Positions 12,829-22,012 are shown, counted from the first letter of the stretch. The stretch: DNA of 64,000 bases from Blastococcus litoris (GCF_003075095.1 NZ_QCZF01000014.1:1-64000), one strand, 5' to 3'. Numbers and translations are program-made. The notes: generated by a model not told the origin, from the sequence alone.

Positions 12829-13773
12829 GTGAGCATCCAGAGCCCCGTCCGTGCCGTGCCCGCGGCCACACCCGACGGCCGCACGATCGCCGCGGTCGTC
12901 GTCACCGTGCTGGCGTGGGCCTCGGCCTTCGTCGCGATCCGCGGGGTGGGGGAGGACCTCTCACCCGGAGCGCTCGCGCTCGGCCGTCTGCTGGTCGGCA
13001 CGGCGGTGCTGGGTCTGCTGCTCCTCGGCCGCGGCTGGGTCCGCCCGCAGGGGCGCGAGTGGGTGCTGCTCGCCGTCTGCGGCATCGGCTGGTTCGGCAT
13101 CTACAACGTCGCTCTCAACGCGGCCGAGCAGCACCTCGACGCCGGGACGACCGCGATGCTGGTCAACATCGGCCCGATCCTCATCGCCGTCTTCGCGGGC
13201 CTGCTGCTCGGTGAGGGGTTCCCCCGCTGGCTGGTCGCCGGCATCACGGTCGCCTTCGCCGGGGTGGTGCTCATCGGCCTGGCCACGCGCAGCGCGGAGA
13301 CCGACCTGGTGGGTGTGGTGCTGTGCGTGGTGGCCGCGGTCACCTATGCCGCCGGCGTCGTCGCGCAGAAGCCGCTGCTGCGCCGGCTGCCCGGGCTGCA
13401 GGTGACCTTCATGGCCTGCGCGACCGGTGCCGTCTGCACGCTGCCCTGGGCGGGCGCCCTGGTCGACGACCTCGGGTCGGCGCCGGCCGGCTCCGTCCTC
13501 GGCATGGTCTACCTCGGCGCGGTTCCCACGGCCCTGGCGTTCAGCACGTGGGCCTACGCGCTCCGCCGGATGGACGCCGGGAAGCTCGGCGTCACCACCT
13601 ACCTCGTCCCGCCTCTGGTGATCGTGCTGGGCTGGCTGCTGCTCGACGAGGTGCCGCCGGCGCTCGCGCTGGTCGGCGGAGCGGTCTGCCTCGCCGGCGT
13701 CGCCCTGTCGCGCCGCCGCGACCGGGTCCGCCCGCCGGTGCCGGTGGCCCACGAGGCCGGACCGACCGTCTGA
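12829..13773 (+). CDS. EamA/DMT-family exporter
   Basis: 314-residue inner-membrane protein with about ten transmembrane helices in two EamA repeats (residues about 22-150 and 160-290). Typical sequence: WASAFVAIRGVGEDLSPGALALGRLL at the first repeat and GTTAMLVNIGPILIAVFAGLLLGE at the helix pair; the second repeat has LGVTTYLVPPLVIVLGWLLLDE. Likely exports an amino acid or small metabolite; substrate unknown. GTG start without an SD but with a -10 six bases upstream. Ends one base from the convergent PPOX gene. Confidence 0.85.
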   Translation: MSIQSPVRAVPAATPDGRTIAAVVVTVLAWASAFVAIRGVGEDLSPGALALGRLLVGTAVLGLLLLGRGWVRPQGREWVLLAVCGIGWFGIYNVALNAAEQHLDAGTTAMLVNIGPILIAVFAGLLLGEGFPRWLVAGITVAFAGVVLIGLATRSAETDLVGVVLCVVAAVTYAAGVVAQKPLLRRLPGLQVTFMACATGAVCTLPWAGALVDDLGSAPAGSVLGMVYLGAVPTALAFSTWAYALRRMDAGKLGVTTYLVPPLVIVLGWLLLDEVPPALALVGGAVCLAGVALSRRRDRVRPPVPVAHEAGPTV

Positions 13774-13774
13774 G

Positions 13775-14239
13775 TCAGAGGTAGGCCCGGGGGTCGACGG
13801 CCGGCGGCAGCTCGCCGGGCACGATGCGGCGTCCGGAGACGTCGTGGGCGATCAACCGCAGCCAGCTGCCGTGCTCGCCGGGCGCCCACGGCTGCACCCC
13901 GGTCGCACGGGTGCGCTCGACCAGTTCCGCGCGGTGCTCGTCGCCGACCTCCTCGGCCTGCCCCCGCACGAGCACGCTCCAGCCACTGCGTGTCTCGCGG
14001 TCGATCTCGTCCACCTCGAACGTGACGTTGGCATGCGTGGCGGCGCGCAGGATCGTGCCCGGCCGCGTCCGGATGACCAGGGTCGTGCCGTCGACGGCGT
14101 AGTTGACCGGCAGGATCAGCGGATAGTGCTCGGCGTTGACGCCGATCCGCCCGATCTCGTGCGTGGCCAGGAGCCGGTAGCACTCGTCGGTCGGGATGGA
14201 CTGCATCGTCGCGCCGGGCTGCCCGGGAGAGCTGCTCAT
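13775..14239 (-). CDS. PPOX-class flavin/F420 split-barrel protein
   Basis: 154-residue pyridoxamine-5'-phosphate-oxidase-like protein. The order LLATHEIGRIGVNAEHYPLILPVNYAVDGTTLVIRT is characteristic of the PPOX subgroup found in actinobacteria, binding FMN or F420 as a dimer. Start ATG 14239 follows CAGGAT by exactly six bases, suggesting a leaderless mRNA; MQSIPTDECYRLL 11 residues later is an alternative start. It is divergent from an Acg-type nitroreductase; in mycobacteria both kinds of gene occur in the hypoxia (DosR) regulon, a hint that this pair is a redox-stress unit here. Confidence 0.8.
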   Translation of the reverse strand: MSSSPGQPGATMQSIPTDECYRLLATHEIGRIGVNAEHYPLILPVNYAVDGTTLVIRTRPGTILRAATHANVTFEVDEIDRETRSGWSVLVRGQAEEVGDEHRAELVERTRATGVQPWAPGEHGSWLRLIAHDVSGRRIVPGELPPAVDPRAYL

Positions 14240-14245
14240 GCCCCC

Positions 14246-14251
14246 ATCCTG
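14246..14251 (-). promoter_or_regulatory. -10 element, leaderless PPOX transcript
   Basis: CAGGAT on the minus strand, six bases before the ATG ending at 14239; fits the NANNNT pattern seen at several genes in this window. Confidence 0.4.
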
Positions 14252-14291
14252 GCCAGGAGCCGCGATGTGCGCAGCGTCTCGGGCGCGGAAC

Positions 14292-14309
14292 GGGACCGCG
14301 GTGCGTCCC
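14292..14309. promoter_or_regulatory. GGGAC-N8-GTCCC inverted repeat
   Basis: GGGAC at 14292 and GTCCC at 14305 flank eight bases in the PPOX/Acg divergent region. It resembles the outer parts of a DosR box but that box has a 4-base centre, so assignment to DosR is doubtful. Position is suitable for a shared operator. Confidence 0.3.
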
Positions 14310-14384
14310 GCACGGCGAGGATGGGGTAGGCAGGGACCACGTTCCGAACCGTGCAACGGGCACGGGCCGAGCCGGGAGGTCAGC

Positions 14385-15395
14385 GTGCAGGAGCAGGACT
14401 GGGCGCAGGTGGTCGCCGCCGCCACGCGGGCGCCGTCGATCCACAACACGCAGCCGTGGCGGTTCGTGGCGACGCCGGACCGGCTGGACGTCTTCCTGGA
14501 CCCCGAGCGCGCCCTGCCGGTGCTCGACCCCACTCGCCGCCAGCAGGTGATCAGCTGCGGGAGCGCGGTCGAGTTCGCGGTCGTGGCGCTGTCGGCAGCC
14601 GGCTACGACGGCGAGGTCGACCTGCTCACCGACGACGCCGACCCCGACCACCTGGCCACCGTCACGGTGACCGGCACCCGCGAGCCGACGGCGGAGGACG
14701 GGGAGCTGGCGGGCGCGATCGAGCGGCGGCACACCGTGCGGGCCGCCTTCGAGCCCCGGGCCGTGCCTCCCGAGCTGGTGGACCGGCTGCAGCAGGAGGC
14801 CGAGTCCTACGACACCTGGGTCAAGCCCATCACCCGCTCCGAGGAGGAGGTGGCCACCGTCTTCCTCATCTCCCGCGCAGAGGAGATGGAGCAGGGGGAC
14901 CCGGCCTACCGCGAGGAGCTGGATCGCTGGCTGCGCACCGACCCCGGGGCGGTCGACGGCGTGCCCGTCGAGGCGGTGCCCAGCGGCGACCCGCACGCGC
15001 GCCCCTCGAACTGGCTCATCCGCGACTTCGTCGTCGGCCAGCGCGAGCAGCACGACTTCCTCGAGCCGGGTGACCCGGACGCGCCGCCGCCGGACGTGGA
15101 GCGGCCCACCGTCGTCCTGCTCGGGACCGGCGGCGACGACCGCTACGCGTGGCTGCAGTCCGGGCGGGCGCTGGGGCGGCTGCTGCTGATCGCGACCGCC
15201 GGCGGCGTGGCGGCCTCCCCGCTGACCCAGGCGCTGGACTGGCCGGCCACCCGGAGGCGGCTGCAGTCCCGGCTCTCCCTGGTCGGGCACCCGCAGATGC
15301 TGCTCCGGATGGGTTTCCCGCCGGAGAGCGCGTCGACGGCGGTCAGCGGCCGCCGCCCGGTGGAGGACGTGCTCCGGTTCGAGCCGGCGGGCTGA
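14385..15395 (+). CDS. Acg-family nitroreductase-like flavoprotein
   Basis: 336-residue protein resembling mycobacterial Acg and related NAD(P)H nitroreductase homologs, two fused nitroreductase-fold halves in one chain. Diagnostic N-terminal segment ATRAPSIHNTQPWRFV at residues 11-26; second-half markers are IERRHTVRAAFEPRAVP, LLGTGGDDRYAWLQSGRALGRLLL and the final HPQMLLRMGFPPE. Acg itself binds FMN but lacks demonstrated nitroreductase activity, so function is open. GTG start with GGGAGG seven bases upstream. Divergent from the PPOX gene. Confidence 0.85.
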   Translation: MQEQDWAQVVAAATRAPSIHNTQPWRFVATPDRLDVFLDPERALPVLDPTRRQQVISCGSAVEFAVVALSAAGYDGEVDLLTDDADPDHLATVTVTGTREPTAEDGELAGAIERRHTVRAAFEPRAVPPELVDRLQQEAESYDTWVKPITRSEEEVATVFLISRAEEMEQGDPAYREELDRWLRTDPGAVDGVPVEAVPSGDPHARPSNWLIRDFVVGQREQHDFLEPGDPDAPPPDVERPTVVLLGTGGDDRYAWLQSGRALGRLLLIATAGGVAASPLTQALDWPATRRRLQSRLSLVGHPQMLLRMGFPPESASTAVSGRRPVEDVLRFEPAG

Positions 15396-15404
15396 GCGGG
15401 CGGG

Positions 15405-16190
15405 TCAGTCCCGACGGCCGTTGCCGGCCCAGGGGTCGTCGAGCTCGTCGTCCTGGGTCGAGGCCTGCCGGCGGGCGGCTGCCTCCAGAGCCGCGTCGCG
15501 CTCGGCGGCGCGCGCCGCCTTGTCGGCCCGGGCCAGCTCGCGCTCCTCGCGGCGGGAGAGCCGCTCCTCCTCGTCTGCGCCTTCGACGGCGCTCGGCGGC
15601 CCCATGCGCCAGAGGAGGGCGCCGGCCAGCGCCAGCCCCAGGGGCAGGGGGTAGGCGGCCACCCGTTCCGTACCGCCCTCGCCGAGGTACTGCGTGACAC
15701 CGGTCGTGAAGAAGATCGTCGCGGCGGTGGCCACCACGCCCAGCAGGGCCAGCACCGTCCCGAGCGCCTCCGAGCGCGGCCGCACGGCGTAGGCCAGCGC
15801 GATCAGCCCTAGGCCGCCGCCGACCAGGTACAGGACGGCACCGATCGCGTGCAGGGTCGAGTCGCCGTCGGTGGGGAAGACGCCGACCAGCAGCACTCCG
15901 GCCGCGGCGGCTCCGAGCAGGGCGGGCGCCACCTGCGCGGCGCCCCGCACCAGTGCCGGTCGGAGCAGCACCGCGCCCGCCAGGACGAGGGCCGCCTGGA
16001 CGACGAACGAGGTGTTCATCAGCGTGCGACCGGCGGAGTCGGCGGCTCCCAGTGCGCTGATGGTGTCGTCGACGCGGCTGTAGGCACCCTCGAAGCGGGC
16101 CTGCGCCAGCGCCTCCAGGACGAAGAACTGCAGGGTCAGCAGCCAGGCGATCGCGCCCCAGCGCAGGCGGTTCCGGTTCACGGCACCCAT
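15405..16190 (-). CDS. DUF998 membrane protein
   Basis: 261 residues with six to seven transmembrane helices (about 11-200) and a charged, coiled-coil-like tail rich in Glu, Arg and Ala ending GNGRRD. The segment YSRVDDTISALGAADSAGR after the first helix and ALVLAGAVLL then FPTDGDSTLHAIGA are typical of DUF998, a family of unknown function. Start ATG 16190 gives MGAVNRNRLRWGAIAWLL. It overlaps the end of the upstream EVE-domain gene by 13 bases, indicating a shared transcript. Convergent with the Acg-like gene. Confidence 0.8.
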   Translation of the reverse strand: MGAVNRNRLRWGAIAWLLTLQFFVLEALAQARFEGAYSRVDDTISALGAADSAGRTLMNTSFVVQAALVLAGAVLLRPALVRGAAQVAPALLGAAAAGVLLVGVFPTDGDSTLHAIGAVLYLVGGGLGLIALAYAVRPRSEALGTVLALLGVVATAATIFFTTGVTQYLGEGGTERVAAYPLPLGLALAGALLWRMGPPSAVEGADEEERLSRREERELARADKAARAAERDAALEAAARRQASTQDDELDDPWAGNGRRD

Positions 16191-16609
16191 CGTCCCAGGC
16201 GCTCCCGACCCGTCCGGTCGAGGACGGCGGCGAACTGGGTCGCCGACAGCCACGAGGGGTTGCTCCCCGCCGGCATCCGCAGCACCTCGGCGTCGCGCAT
16301 GCGGGCGTCGGCGAGCAGCTCCGCCCTCGGGACCGGCTGCGGCAGGAGGGCCAGCCGGACGTGGACGACGGGCCCGTCCGCCCGCTCCTCGACCCCGTCG
16401 GCGATCTCGCCCAGGGCGTGCACGCCGGGCCGGTCGGGGCCGCTGAGCCACAGCAGGCAGGGCTGGCCGGGAGCCACGAGCGTCAGCCGGTACGAACGGC
16501 GGACGCACCGGTCCAGCAGCCGCGCTTCCGGAGCGGCCCAGCCGGGCGCGATCCGCTCCGGCGGGCGGCTGGTCTTGAGCACCCAGCAGGCGACGTCACC
16601 GGCGGTCAG
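16178..16609 (-). CDS. EVE-domain protein, start uncertain
   Basis: About 143 residues with an EVE (PUA-like) domain, a fold that binds modified bases in DNA or RNA. Supporting features: CWVLKTSRPPERI near the N-terminus, PCLLWLSGPDRPGVHALGEI, and the C-terminal EVLRMPAGSNPSWLSATQF, which matches the usual ending of the family. No ATG, GTG or TTG lies at the expected start; a CTG at 16609 gives the natural length, whereas GTG 16582 would begin inside the first strand. The stop of the upstream 66-residue gene lies only 32 bases away. Real product likely, exact start unknown. Confidence 0.6.
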   Translation of the reverse strand: MTAGDVACWVLKTSRPPERIAPGWAAPEARLLDRCVRRSYRLTLVAPGQPCLLWLSGPDRPGVHALGEIADGVEERADGPVVHVRLALLPQPVPRAELLADARMRDAEVLRMPAGSNPSWLSATQFAAVLDRTGRERLGRWVP

Positions 16610-16641
16610 CCGCGCGCCGCGCCTGCTGGGCCGGTCCCGCG

Positions 16642-16842
16642 TCAGTCGGTCGCGGAGTGGAACTCGGCGCCGGCGGGGTCGGCGTCGTCGGAACCGACGG
16701 CCTGCCGCTCCTGCTCGGTGCGGTGCTCGAGCACCTCGTCGCTGGGGTGCGGGTCCTTGGCGTGCTGGGTGCGGTCCCGGGTCACGCTCTCCTCGGGCGT
16801 GATGACGTCGTCGAGGTTCGGGGTGTCGTGCGGGCCGGTCAT
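16642..16842 (-). CDS. Small acidic hypothetical protein
   Basis: 66 residues, highly hydrophilic, rich in Asp, Glu and Thr (PNLDDVITPEESVTRDRTQ, ending EFHSATD); likely disordered. ATG 16842 has GGAG nine bases upstream. Not recognised. Lies in a run of minus-strand small genes before the EVE-domain gene. Confidence 0.55.
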   Translation of the reverse strand: MTGPHDTPNLDDVITPEESVTRDRTQHAKDPHPSDEVLEHRTEQERQAVGSDDADPAGAEFHSATD

Positions 16843-16913
16843 CGGGTCTGCTCCATCCGGGAGGGATCGTCTGCCCCCGACCCATAGCCCCTCCCTGCGG
16901 CGGTTAACCCCGG

Positions 16914-17213
16914 TCAGCGCGGTTCGAGCCGGGCCGCGGGCAGCCAGGTCTCCACCAGAGCGGGGCCGTGCGGGCCGGTGACGGTGTAGGCGACGCGGCC
17001 CTGCCAGCCGCCGCCGCGCTGCCGCCACTCGACCAGCAGCCCCGGCCAGATGCCCGGGGTGTCGGGTGGGTCGTGGACCCAGCAGTGCCGGCCCTCGCCG
17101 CCGTCCCCGGCCGCGGCGTACGAGGCCGACGGCTCGGACGCGGGGGCGTCGGCGCGGACGCCGGAGGCCGCCGCCCGCTCGCCGAGCGAGCGCCCGCCGC
17201 GTCCTGGAGTCAT
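16914..17213 (-). CDS. Small conserved-looking hypothetical, possible SOS gene
   Basis: 99 residues from ATG 17213. The N-terminal 40 are low-complexity; the rest is compact, with [24 protein letters not shown] and WQGRVAYTV then [13 protein letters not shown], which reads like a small beta-rich domain. I recall similar short proteins in actinobacteria but cannot name a family. A perfect LexA-type box lies 34 bases upstream of its start, the usual position for SOS control, so it may be DNA-damage-inducible. No signal peptide. Confidence 0.6.
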   Translation of the reverse strand: MTPGRGGRSLGERAAASGVRADAPASEPSASYAAAGDGGEGRHCWVHDPPDTPGIWPGLLVEWRQRGGGWQGRVAYTVTGPHGPALVETWLPAARLEPR

Positions 17214-17246
17214 GCCGCCGGCCACGTCGGAAGTCTCGCACGGACA

Positions 17247-17262
17247 TCGAACGCATGTTCGA
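17247..17262. promoter_or_regulatory. lexA box: LexA-type SOS box
   Basis: TCGAACGCATGTTCGA has perfect arms TCGAAC and GTTCGA separated by four bases, the actinobacterial/Gram-positive LexA consensus. It lies 34 bp upstream of the minus-strand small gene and about 164 bp upstream of the plus-strand secreted nuclease. Distance favours the small gene as the target. Confidence 0.75.
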
Positions 17263-17335
17263 TCACCGGCGTGTCGCCGCATGTCGTCACTGCGTGTCGC
17301 CCGCCATCACGGGCCATCCCAGATCGAGGCTTTTC

Positions 17336-17353
17336 TGTGACGTCCCCGTCACA
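17336..17353. promoter_or_regulatory. TGTGACG-N4-CGTCACA palindrome
   Basis: Perfect 7-bp arms in the upstream region of the secreted nuclease. It looks like a CRP/FNR-type site but its TGTGA and TCACA halves are 8 bases apart rather than 6, so the binder is unknown. TAGCGT at 17385-17390 downstream may be the -10 of the nuclease gene. Confidence 0.45.
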
Positions 17354-17425
17354 TACCGTCGCGCCGTCGTTCATCCGGCGCACCTAGCGTCGCCGCGTCC
17401 TCACTGTCCGTCCGAAAGGACCCCT

Positions 17426-20071
17426 GTGCTCGTACCACTCGGCGGCACGCGCGTTCTCGCGCGCCGCACTGCTCTCGGCACCCTCGCCGCCTCCGTGGCG
17501 GTCGTGGGCCTGCCCGCCCTCGCGCACGCCGACCCGCCGACCGCGCCGTTCATCTCCGAGATCCACTACGACGACGACGGCGCGGATGCCGGCGAGTTCG
17601 TCGAGGTGACGCTGCCGGCCGGGACGAGTTCCGCCGGGCTCTCGGTCGTCCTCTACAACGGGAACGGCGGCGGGACCTACACGCCTCTGGTCACGTTCCC
17701 GACGGTCACGGCTCCGGCCGACGCCCCGGTCGCGGTGTCGGGGACCGCGGTCGGCATGCAGAACGGCGCACCGGACGGGCTGGCGCTGGTCCAGGACGGC
17801 ACGGTCCTGCAGTTCCTCTCCTACGAGGGCACGATCACCGCCACCAGCGGTCCCGCCGCCGGTCGGACCAGTGCCGACATCGGCGTCTCGGAGGCCGGCA
17901 CCGAGCCGGACGGGCTCTCCCTGTCCCTCCGCTTCGACGCAGCCGGCAACGGGGCGTGGTACCCACCGGCACCGAACACCCGCGATCAGGTCAACCCGCT
18001 CTTCGAGGCCCCCGACTCCTGCGACGTCGAGCCGACGCACGAGATCGGCGACGTGCAGGGCAGCGGCTCGTCCACGCCCCTGGAGGGCGAGCAGGTGACC
18101 GTCCGCGGTGTCGTCGTCGGTGACACCCCCGGGTTGTCCGGGTTCTACCTGCAGGACCCGGACGGTGACGGGGATGCCGCGACGTCCGACGGCATCTTCG
18201 TGGAGTCCGGCATCGCCGTGGACCTCGGGGACACCGTCGCGGTCATCGGCGGCGTCCGGGAGAACTTCGGTCAGACGCAGATCACCTCGCGCGAGGACGT
18301 CGCGGTGTGCGAGGACGGTGACGCCGGCGACCTGCCCGAGCCGCTCCTCCTCGACCTCCCCGCCACCGCCGCCGAGCGGGAGCCGTTCGAGGGGATGCTC
18401 GTCACGCCCGACAGCAACCTCGTCGTCAGCGAGGTCTTCACGCTGACCCGGTTCGGCGAGCTGATGCTCGCCGCCGACCGTGTGCTGGTCCAGCCCACCG
18501 AGCTGGCGCGTCCGGGCACCGCTGAGGCGGCCGCGGTCGCGGAGGACAACGCCCTGCGGCAGATCGTCCTGGACGACGCGTCGAACGCCACCCTCTCGGT
18601 CACCAACCGTCCGTACCTGTCGCCGGCCACGCCCGTCCGGGTCGGTGACACCCTGACGTTCACCGAGCCGACGGTGCTGGGATTCGGCTACGGCGACTGG
18701 CGGCTGCAGCCGGCCGACGGCACCGCCGATGGCACCTTCGCGCCGCAGAACACCCGCCCCGAGGTCGCCGAGCCCGACGAGGTCGGGGGCGACGTCCAGC
18801 TCGCTGCCTTCAACGTGCTGAACTACTTCGTCTCGTTCGGCCCGGAGAGCCGGGGCGCGGCGAACCCGGCGGAGCTCGACCAGCAGGCGGCCAAGATCGT
18901 CCCGGCCATCCGGGCGCTGGACGCCGATGTCGTCACGCTCATGGAGATCGAGGACACCGACTCGACCGGTCACTCGCCCGGCGATGCCGACGGTGCGCTG
19001 GCCGACCTCGTGACGCGGCTCAACACCGCGGAGGGCTCGGACGTCTGGAGCTACGTGCCGCTCCCCGACGAGCTGTACGCAGTCGACCGGGACGTGATCC
19101 GCAGCGCGATCATCTACCGCGACGACGCCGTGCAGCCCGTCGGCGAGCCGGTGGGGCTGGCGGACGAGTCCGTCTGGTTCAACGCCCGCGAGCCGCAGGC
19201 GCAGACGTTCGTGAAAGACGGCGACGCCTTCACGGTCGTGGCCAACCACTTCAAGTCGAAGGGCAGCCCGCCGGAGGACGAGAACGGTGACCCGATCGAG
19301 GGTGACCCGAACAACGACTACGGCCAGGGCAACTGGAACGTCGCCCGAATCGCGCAGGCCGAGTCGCTCGCCGCTTTCGCCGACGAACTGCAGGACTCGA
19401 CCGGCGACGACGACGTGGTGCTGATGGGCGACTTCAACGCCTACACGCAGGAGGACCCGATCGTCGAGCTGGCCGAAGCCGGCTACGGCGACCTGGGTGA
19501 AGAGTTCGACCCGGGCCGCTACAGCTACGTCTTCGACGCGCTGTCCGGCTCCCTCGACCACGCGCTCGCCACGCCGGAGCTCGAGGCCAAGGTGACCGGG
19601 CTGGCGCACTGGAACATCAACGCTGTCGAGTCCTCCGCCTACCAGTACGACGGCGACGAGTCGCTCTACGCGCCGGACCCGTACCGGTCCAGCGACCACG
19701 ACCCGCTGGTGCTGGGCCTCGACCTCGACGAGCCGGCCCCGCCGGTGGCCACCTGCGGCGGTCAGGTCGTGACCGTCACCGGCACGCCCGGGAACGACGT
19801 GATCCTCACCGGTCTCGGCCGGGACGTCGTCGCGGCCGGGGACGGCAACGACCTGGTCATCGACCTGTTCGGCAACGACGTCATCTGCGGCAACGGGGGC
19901 AACGACACGCTGTTCGGGGGCCTCGGCGACGACACGCTCTACGGCGGCGCCGGCGACGACGTCCTCTCGGGCGACTTCGGCAAGGACACCCTCATCGGTG
20001 GCACCGGGCGGGACAGGCTCTACCAGGGCTTCGGCCGCGGCACGGAGCAGCAGGAGGGCGCCGACTCGTGA
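17426..20071 (+). CDS. Secreted multidomain nuclease (ExeM/NucH-like)
   Basis: 881 residues exported by an N-terminal signal with ARRTALG (Tat-like twin arginine) and likely cleavage after AHA near residue 35. Order: lamin-tail (LTD) domain about 37-165 ([19 protein letters not shown]), an OB-fold nucleic-acid domain about 215-330, then an endonuclease/exonuclease/phosphatase domain about 450-770 with [33 protein letters not shown] and [11 protein letters not shown], and a C-terminal RTX-like Ca2+-binding repeat block ([17 protein letters not shown]). All catalytic Asp/His/Asn positions are visible. It would degrade extracellular DNA for phosphate and nucleotides. GTG start with GAAAGGA five bases upstream. 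A strong terminator follows. Confidence 0.88.
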   Translation: MLVPLGGTRVLARRTALGTLAASVAVVGLPALAHADPPTAPFISEIHYDDDGADAGEFVEVTLPAGTSSAGLSVVLYNGNGGGTYTPLVTFPTVTAPADAPVAVSGTAVGMQNGAPDGLALVQDGTVLQFLSYEGTITATSGPAAGRTSADIGVSEAGTEPDGLSLSLRFDAAGNGAWYPPAPNTRDQVNPLFEAPDSCDVEPTHEIGDVQGSGSSTPLEGEQVTVRGVVVGDTPGLSGFYLQDPDGDGDAATSDGIFVESGIAVDLGDTVAVIGGVRENFGQTQITSREDVAVCEDGDAGDLPEPLLLDLPATAAEREPFEGMLVTPDSNLVVSEVFTLTRFGELMLAADRVLVQPTELARPGTAEAAAVAEDNALRQIVLDDASNATLSVTNRPYLSPATPVRVGDTLTFTEPTVLGFGYGDWRLQPADGTADGTFAPQNTRPEVAEPDEVGGDVQLAAFNVLNYFVSFGPESRGAANPAELDQQAAKIVPAIRALDADVVTLMEIEDTDSTGHSPGDADGALADLVTRLNTAEGSDVWSYVPLPDELYAVDRDVIRSAIIYRDDAVQPVGEPVGLADESVWFNAREPQAQTFVKDGDAFTVVANHFKSKGSPPEDENGDPIEGDPNNDYGQGNWNVARIAQAESLAAFADELQDSTGDDDVVLMGDFNAYTQEDPIVELAEAGYGDLGEEFDPGRYSYVFDALSGSLDHALATPELEAKVTGLAHWNINAVESSAYQYDGDESLYAPDPYRSSDHDPLVLGLDLDEPAPPVATCGGQVVTVTGTPGNDVILTGLGRDVVAAGDGNDLVIDLFGNDVICGNGGNDTLFGGLGDDTLYGGAGDDVLSGDFGKDTLIGGTGRDRLYQGFGRGTEQQEGADS

Positions 20072-20092
20072 TCTGAGTCCGCCGTGAACCGC

Positions 20093-20131
20093 ACCGGCGC
20101 GGGCACCTCCTCACGAGGTGCCCGCGCCGGT
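20093..20131. terminator. Bidirectional terminator hairpin
   Basis: A perfect 16-bp stem: ACCGGCGCGGGCACCT at 20093-20108 pairs with 20116-20131 around a 7-base loop, between the convergent nuclease and malQ genes. No U-tract, as is common in GC-rich actinobacteria. Confidence 0.8.
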
Positions 20132-20142
20132 CGCGTTCCGGG

Positions 20143-21975
20143 TCAGCCGCGCCCGGTCACACCCGCGGCGAGGGTGGCGGCGACCTTCTGCAGCAGCGGG
20201 TGACCGGCCAGCTCCTCCACCGGCACCGGCAGTGGCAGCGACCAGTTCGGCCGGTCCGTCGTCCCCGGCATGTTCGGCCGGCGGATCTCACCGAGCGCGT
20301 CGTCGAGGGTGGCCGAGAGCAGGGTCGACGGCGCCCGGGACAGCAGCTCGTGCGCTCGGGTGACGGCGTCCTCGGGTGACGCGCCGTCCGCCAGGCCCGG
20401 CAGGTGCTCCAGCAGCGAGGTCCGGCCCCGCTCCAGCTCCTCGTCGGTGCCCGTGCCGTGCTCGCGCTGCTCCTCGACGTCCTCGCCGGTCCACAGGCCC
20501 GCCACCGTCGGCAGGTCGTGCGTGGTGATCGCGGCCATCGCCTCGGCGGGCCACTCGGCGGGGTCGTCGTCCTCGAACCAGAGCAGCCGGTAGGAGAGGA
20601 CGCCGTGCTCGGCCATGGCCTCCCGGACGCCGTCCTCGACCGTGCCGAGGTCCTCACCCACGACCAGGGCCTGCGCCCGGTGGCTCTCCAGCGCGACGAT
20701 GTCGAGCAGGTCCTCGGCCGGGTAGCGCACGTAGGCGCCGTCGGCCGCGCTGCCGTCCGACGGCACCCACCACAGCCGGAACAGGCCCATCACGTGATCG
20801 ATGCGCAGGCCACCGGCGCCGGCCATCGTCGCCCGGATGGACTGGATGAACGGCTCGTAGTCGGCGTCGCGCAACCGCCACGGGATCAGCGGCGGCGACC
20901 CCCAGTCCTGGCCCTGGCTGTTGAACGCGTCCGGCGGCGCGCCCACGCTGACGCCCTCGGCGAGCGCGTCCTGCCAGACCCACGCGTCGGCGCCGCCGCC
21001 GGCGAACCCGATCGGCAGGTCCTGGATGACGGTCATGTCGCCGGTCGCGGCGGTGAGCTGGAGGTCCAGCGCCCACTGCAGCCAGGCGTGGAAGGCGACG
21101 ACGGCGCCGTGCTGCTGGACGTACTCGGCCAGCTCCGGGCTCTCCGGGCTGCGCAGCTCCTCGGGCCAGGTGTGCCAGTCGCCGCCGTGCTCCTCGACGA
21201 TCGCCGCCCAGGTGGCCCAGTCCTGCAGCGTCCGCCCCTGCTCCTCCCGCCACCGGGCGAACGCCTCGCCGCCGCCGTGGGCGAAGAAGATCCGCATGAG
21301 GACCTCGCGCTTGCGCGCCCAGATCGCGTCGCGGTCGATGAGCGGGCCGTCGGACAGCGCGCGGCCCGCGTCCTCCTCGAGGTCGACGCCGTCGGCGCCC
21401 GGGACCTCGTCGACCCGGAGGTACAGCGGGTTGCGGAAGCGGCGCGTGGCCGGCAGGTAGGGGCTCGCCTCTTGGCCGGGCGTCGGTGCGACGGCGTGCA
21501 GCGGGTTGACCAGCAGGAAGCCGGCGCCCTGCTCGGCCGCCATCCGGCGGAGCGCCCGCAGGTCGGCCAGGTCGCCGATGCCCCAGCTGTCCCGGCTGCG
21601 CGTGGCGTACAGCTGCACCGCCCACCCCCAGCGGCGGTCCGCCGGCACCCAGCAGCGGCCGGGGGAGACGATGAGCCGGCGACGGCGCCCGTCCGGGGCG
21701 TGCAGCCAGTGGTAGCCGAGCGGGAAGTCCTCGGGCAGCTCGCCGTCCACGTGCCGCACCTCGCCGTCCTCGCAGACGACGTCGGCCTCGTCGACCTCCA
21801 GCACGTCGCCGGGCCGGGCGACGATGGGGGCGCGCTCCTCGAGGTCGGCCGGCGGCCGGCCGATGACCTCCCGCAGCCGGTCGATGGTCGCCTGCGCGAC
21901 CTCGTGCTCCTCGTCCAGCGCGTCCAGCCAGCTGGCGTCGATGCCCCACTCGTCGGTGGTCGGTGTCGGTGTCAC
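20143..21975 (-). CDS. malQ: 4-alpha-glucanotransferase (amylomaltase)
   Basis: 610-residue GH77 enzyme transferring alpha-1,4-glucan segments in maltodextrin and glycogen metabolism; cytosolic. Motifs: DSWGIGDLADLR near 140, VNPLHAVAPTPGQEASPYLPATRRFRNPLY, DLPIGFAGGGADAWVWQD, the nucleophile region LRIDHVMGLFRLWWVP, ALVVGEDLGTV with the acid/base, and THDLPTVAGLWTGED with the third acid. An N-terminal ~100-residue beta domain precedes the barrel, as in actinobacterial MalQ. Start GTG 21975 (MTPTPTTDEWGID) chosen by homology; the frame is open further upstream within hrpB. Convergent with the nuclease. Confidence 0.93.
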   Translation of the reverse strand: MTPTPTTDEWGIDASWLDALDEEHEVAQATIDRLREVIGRPPADLEERAPIVARPGDVLEVDEADVVCEDGEVRHVDGELPEDFPLGYHWLHAPDGRRRRLIVSPGRCWVPADRRWGWAVQLYATRSRDSWGIGDLADLRALRRMAAEQGAGFLLVNPLHAVAPTPGQEASPYLPATRRFRNPLYLRVDEVPGADGVDLEEDAGRALSDGPLIDRDAIWARKREVLMRIFFAHGGGEAFARWREEQGRTLQDWATWAAIVEEHGGDWHTWPEELRSPESPELAEYVQQHGAVVAFHAWLQWALDLQLTAATGDMTVIQDLPIGFAGGGADAWVWQDALAEGVSVGAPPDAFNSQGQDWGSPPLIPWRLRDADYEPFIQSIRATMAGAGGLRIDHVMGLFRLWWVPSDGSAADGAYVRYPAEDLLDIVALESHRAQALVVGEDLGTVEDGVREAMAEHGVLSYRLLWFEDDDPAEWPAEAMAAITTHDLPTVAGLWTGEDVEEQREHGTGTDEELERGRTSLLEHLPGLADGASPEDAVTRAHELLSRAPSTLLSATLDDALGEIRRPNMPGTTDRPNWSLPLPVPVEELAGHPLLQKVAATLAAGVTGRG

Positions 21976-22012
21976 TTCGTGATCCTCGCCGGGCCGGGGG
22001 AACGCCGCAGTC

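Noticed and set aside
14292-14309. DosR box for the PPOX/Acg pair
   Set aside because: GGGAC and GTCCC halves are 8 bases apart; the DosR consensus needs 4. Kept only as an unassigned repeat.
17336-17353. CRP/cAMP site upstream of the nuclease
   Set aside because: TGTGA and TCACA halves are separated by 8 bases instead of 6.
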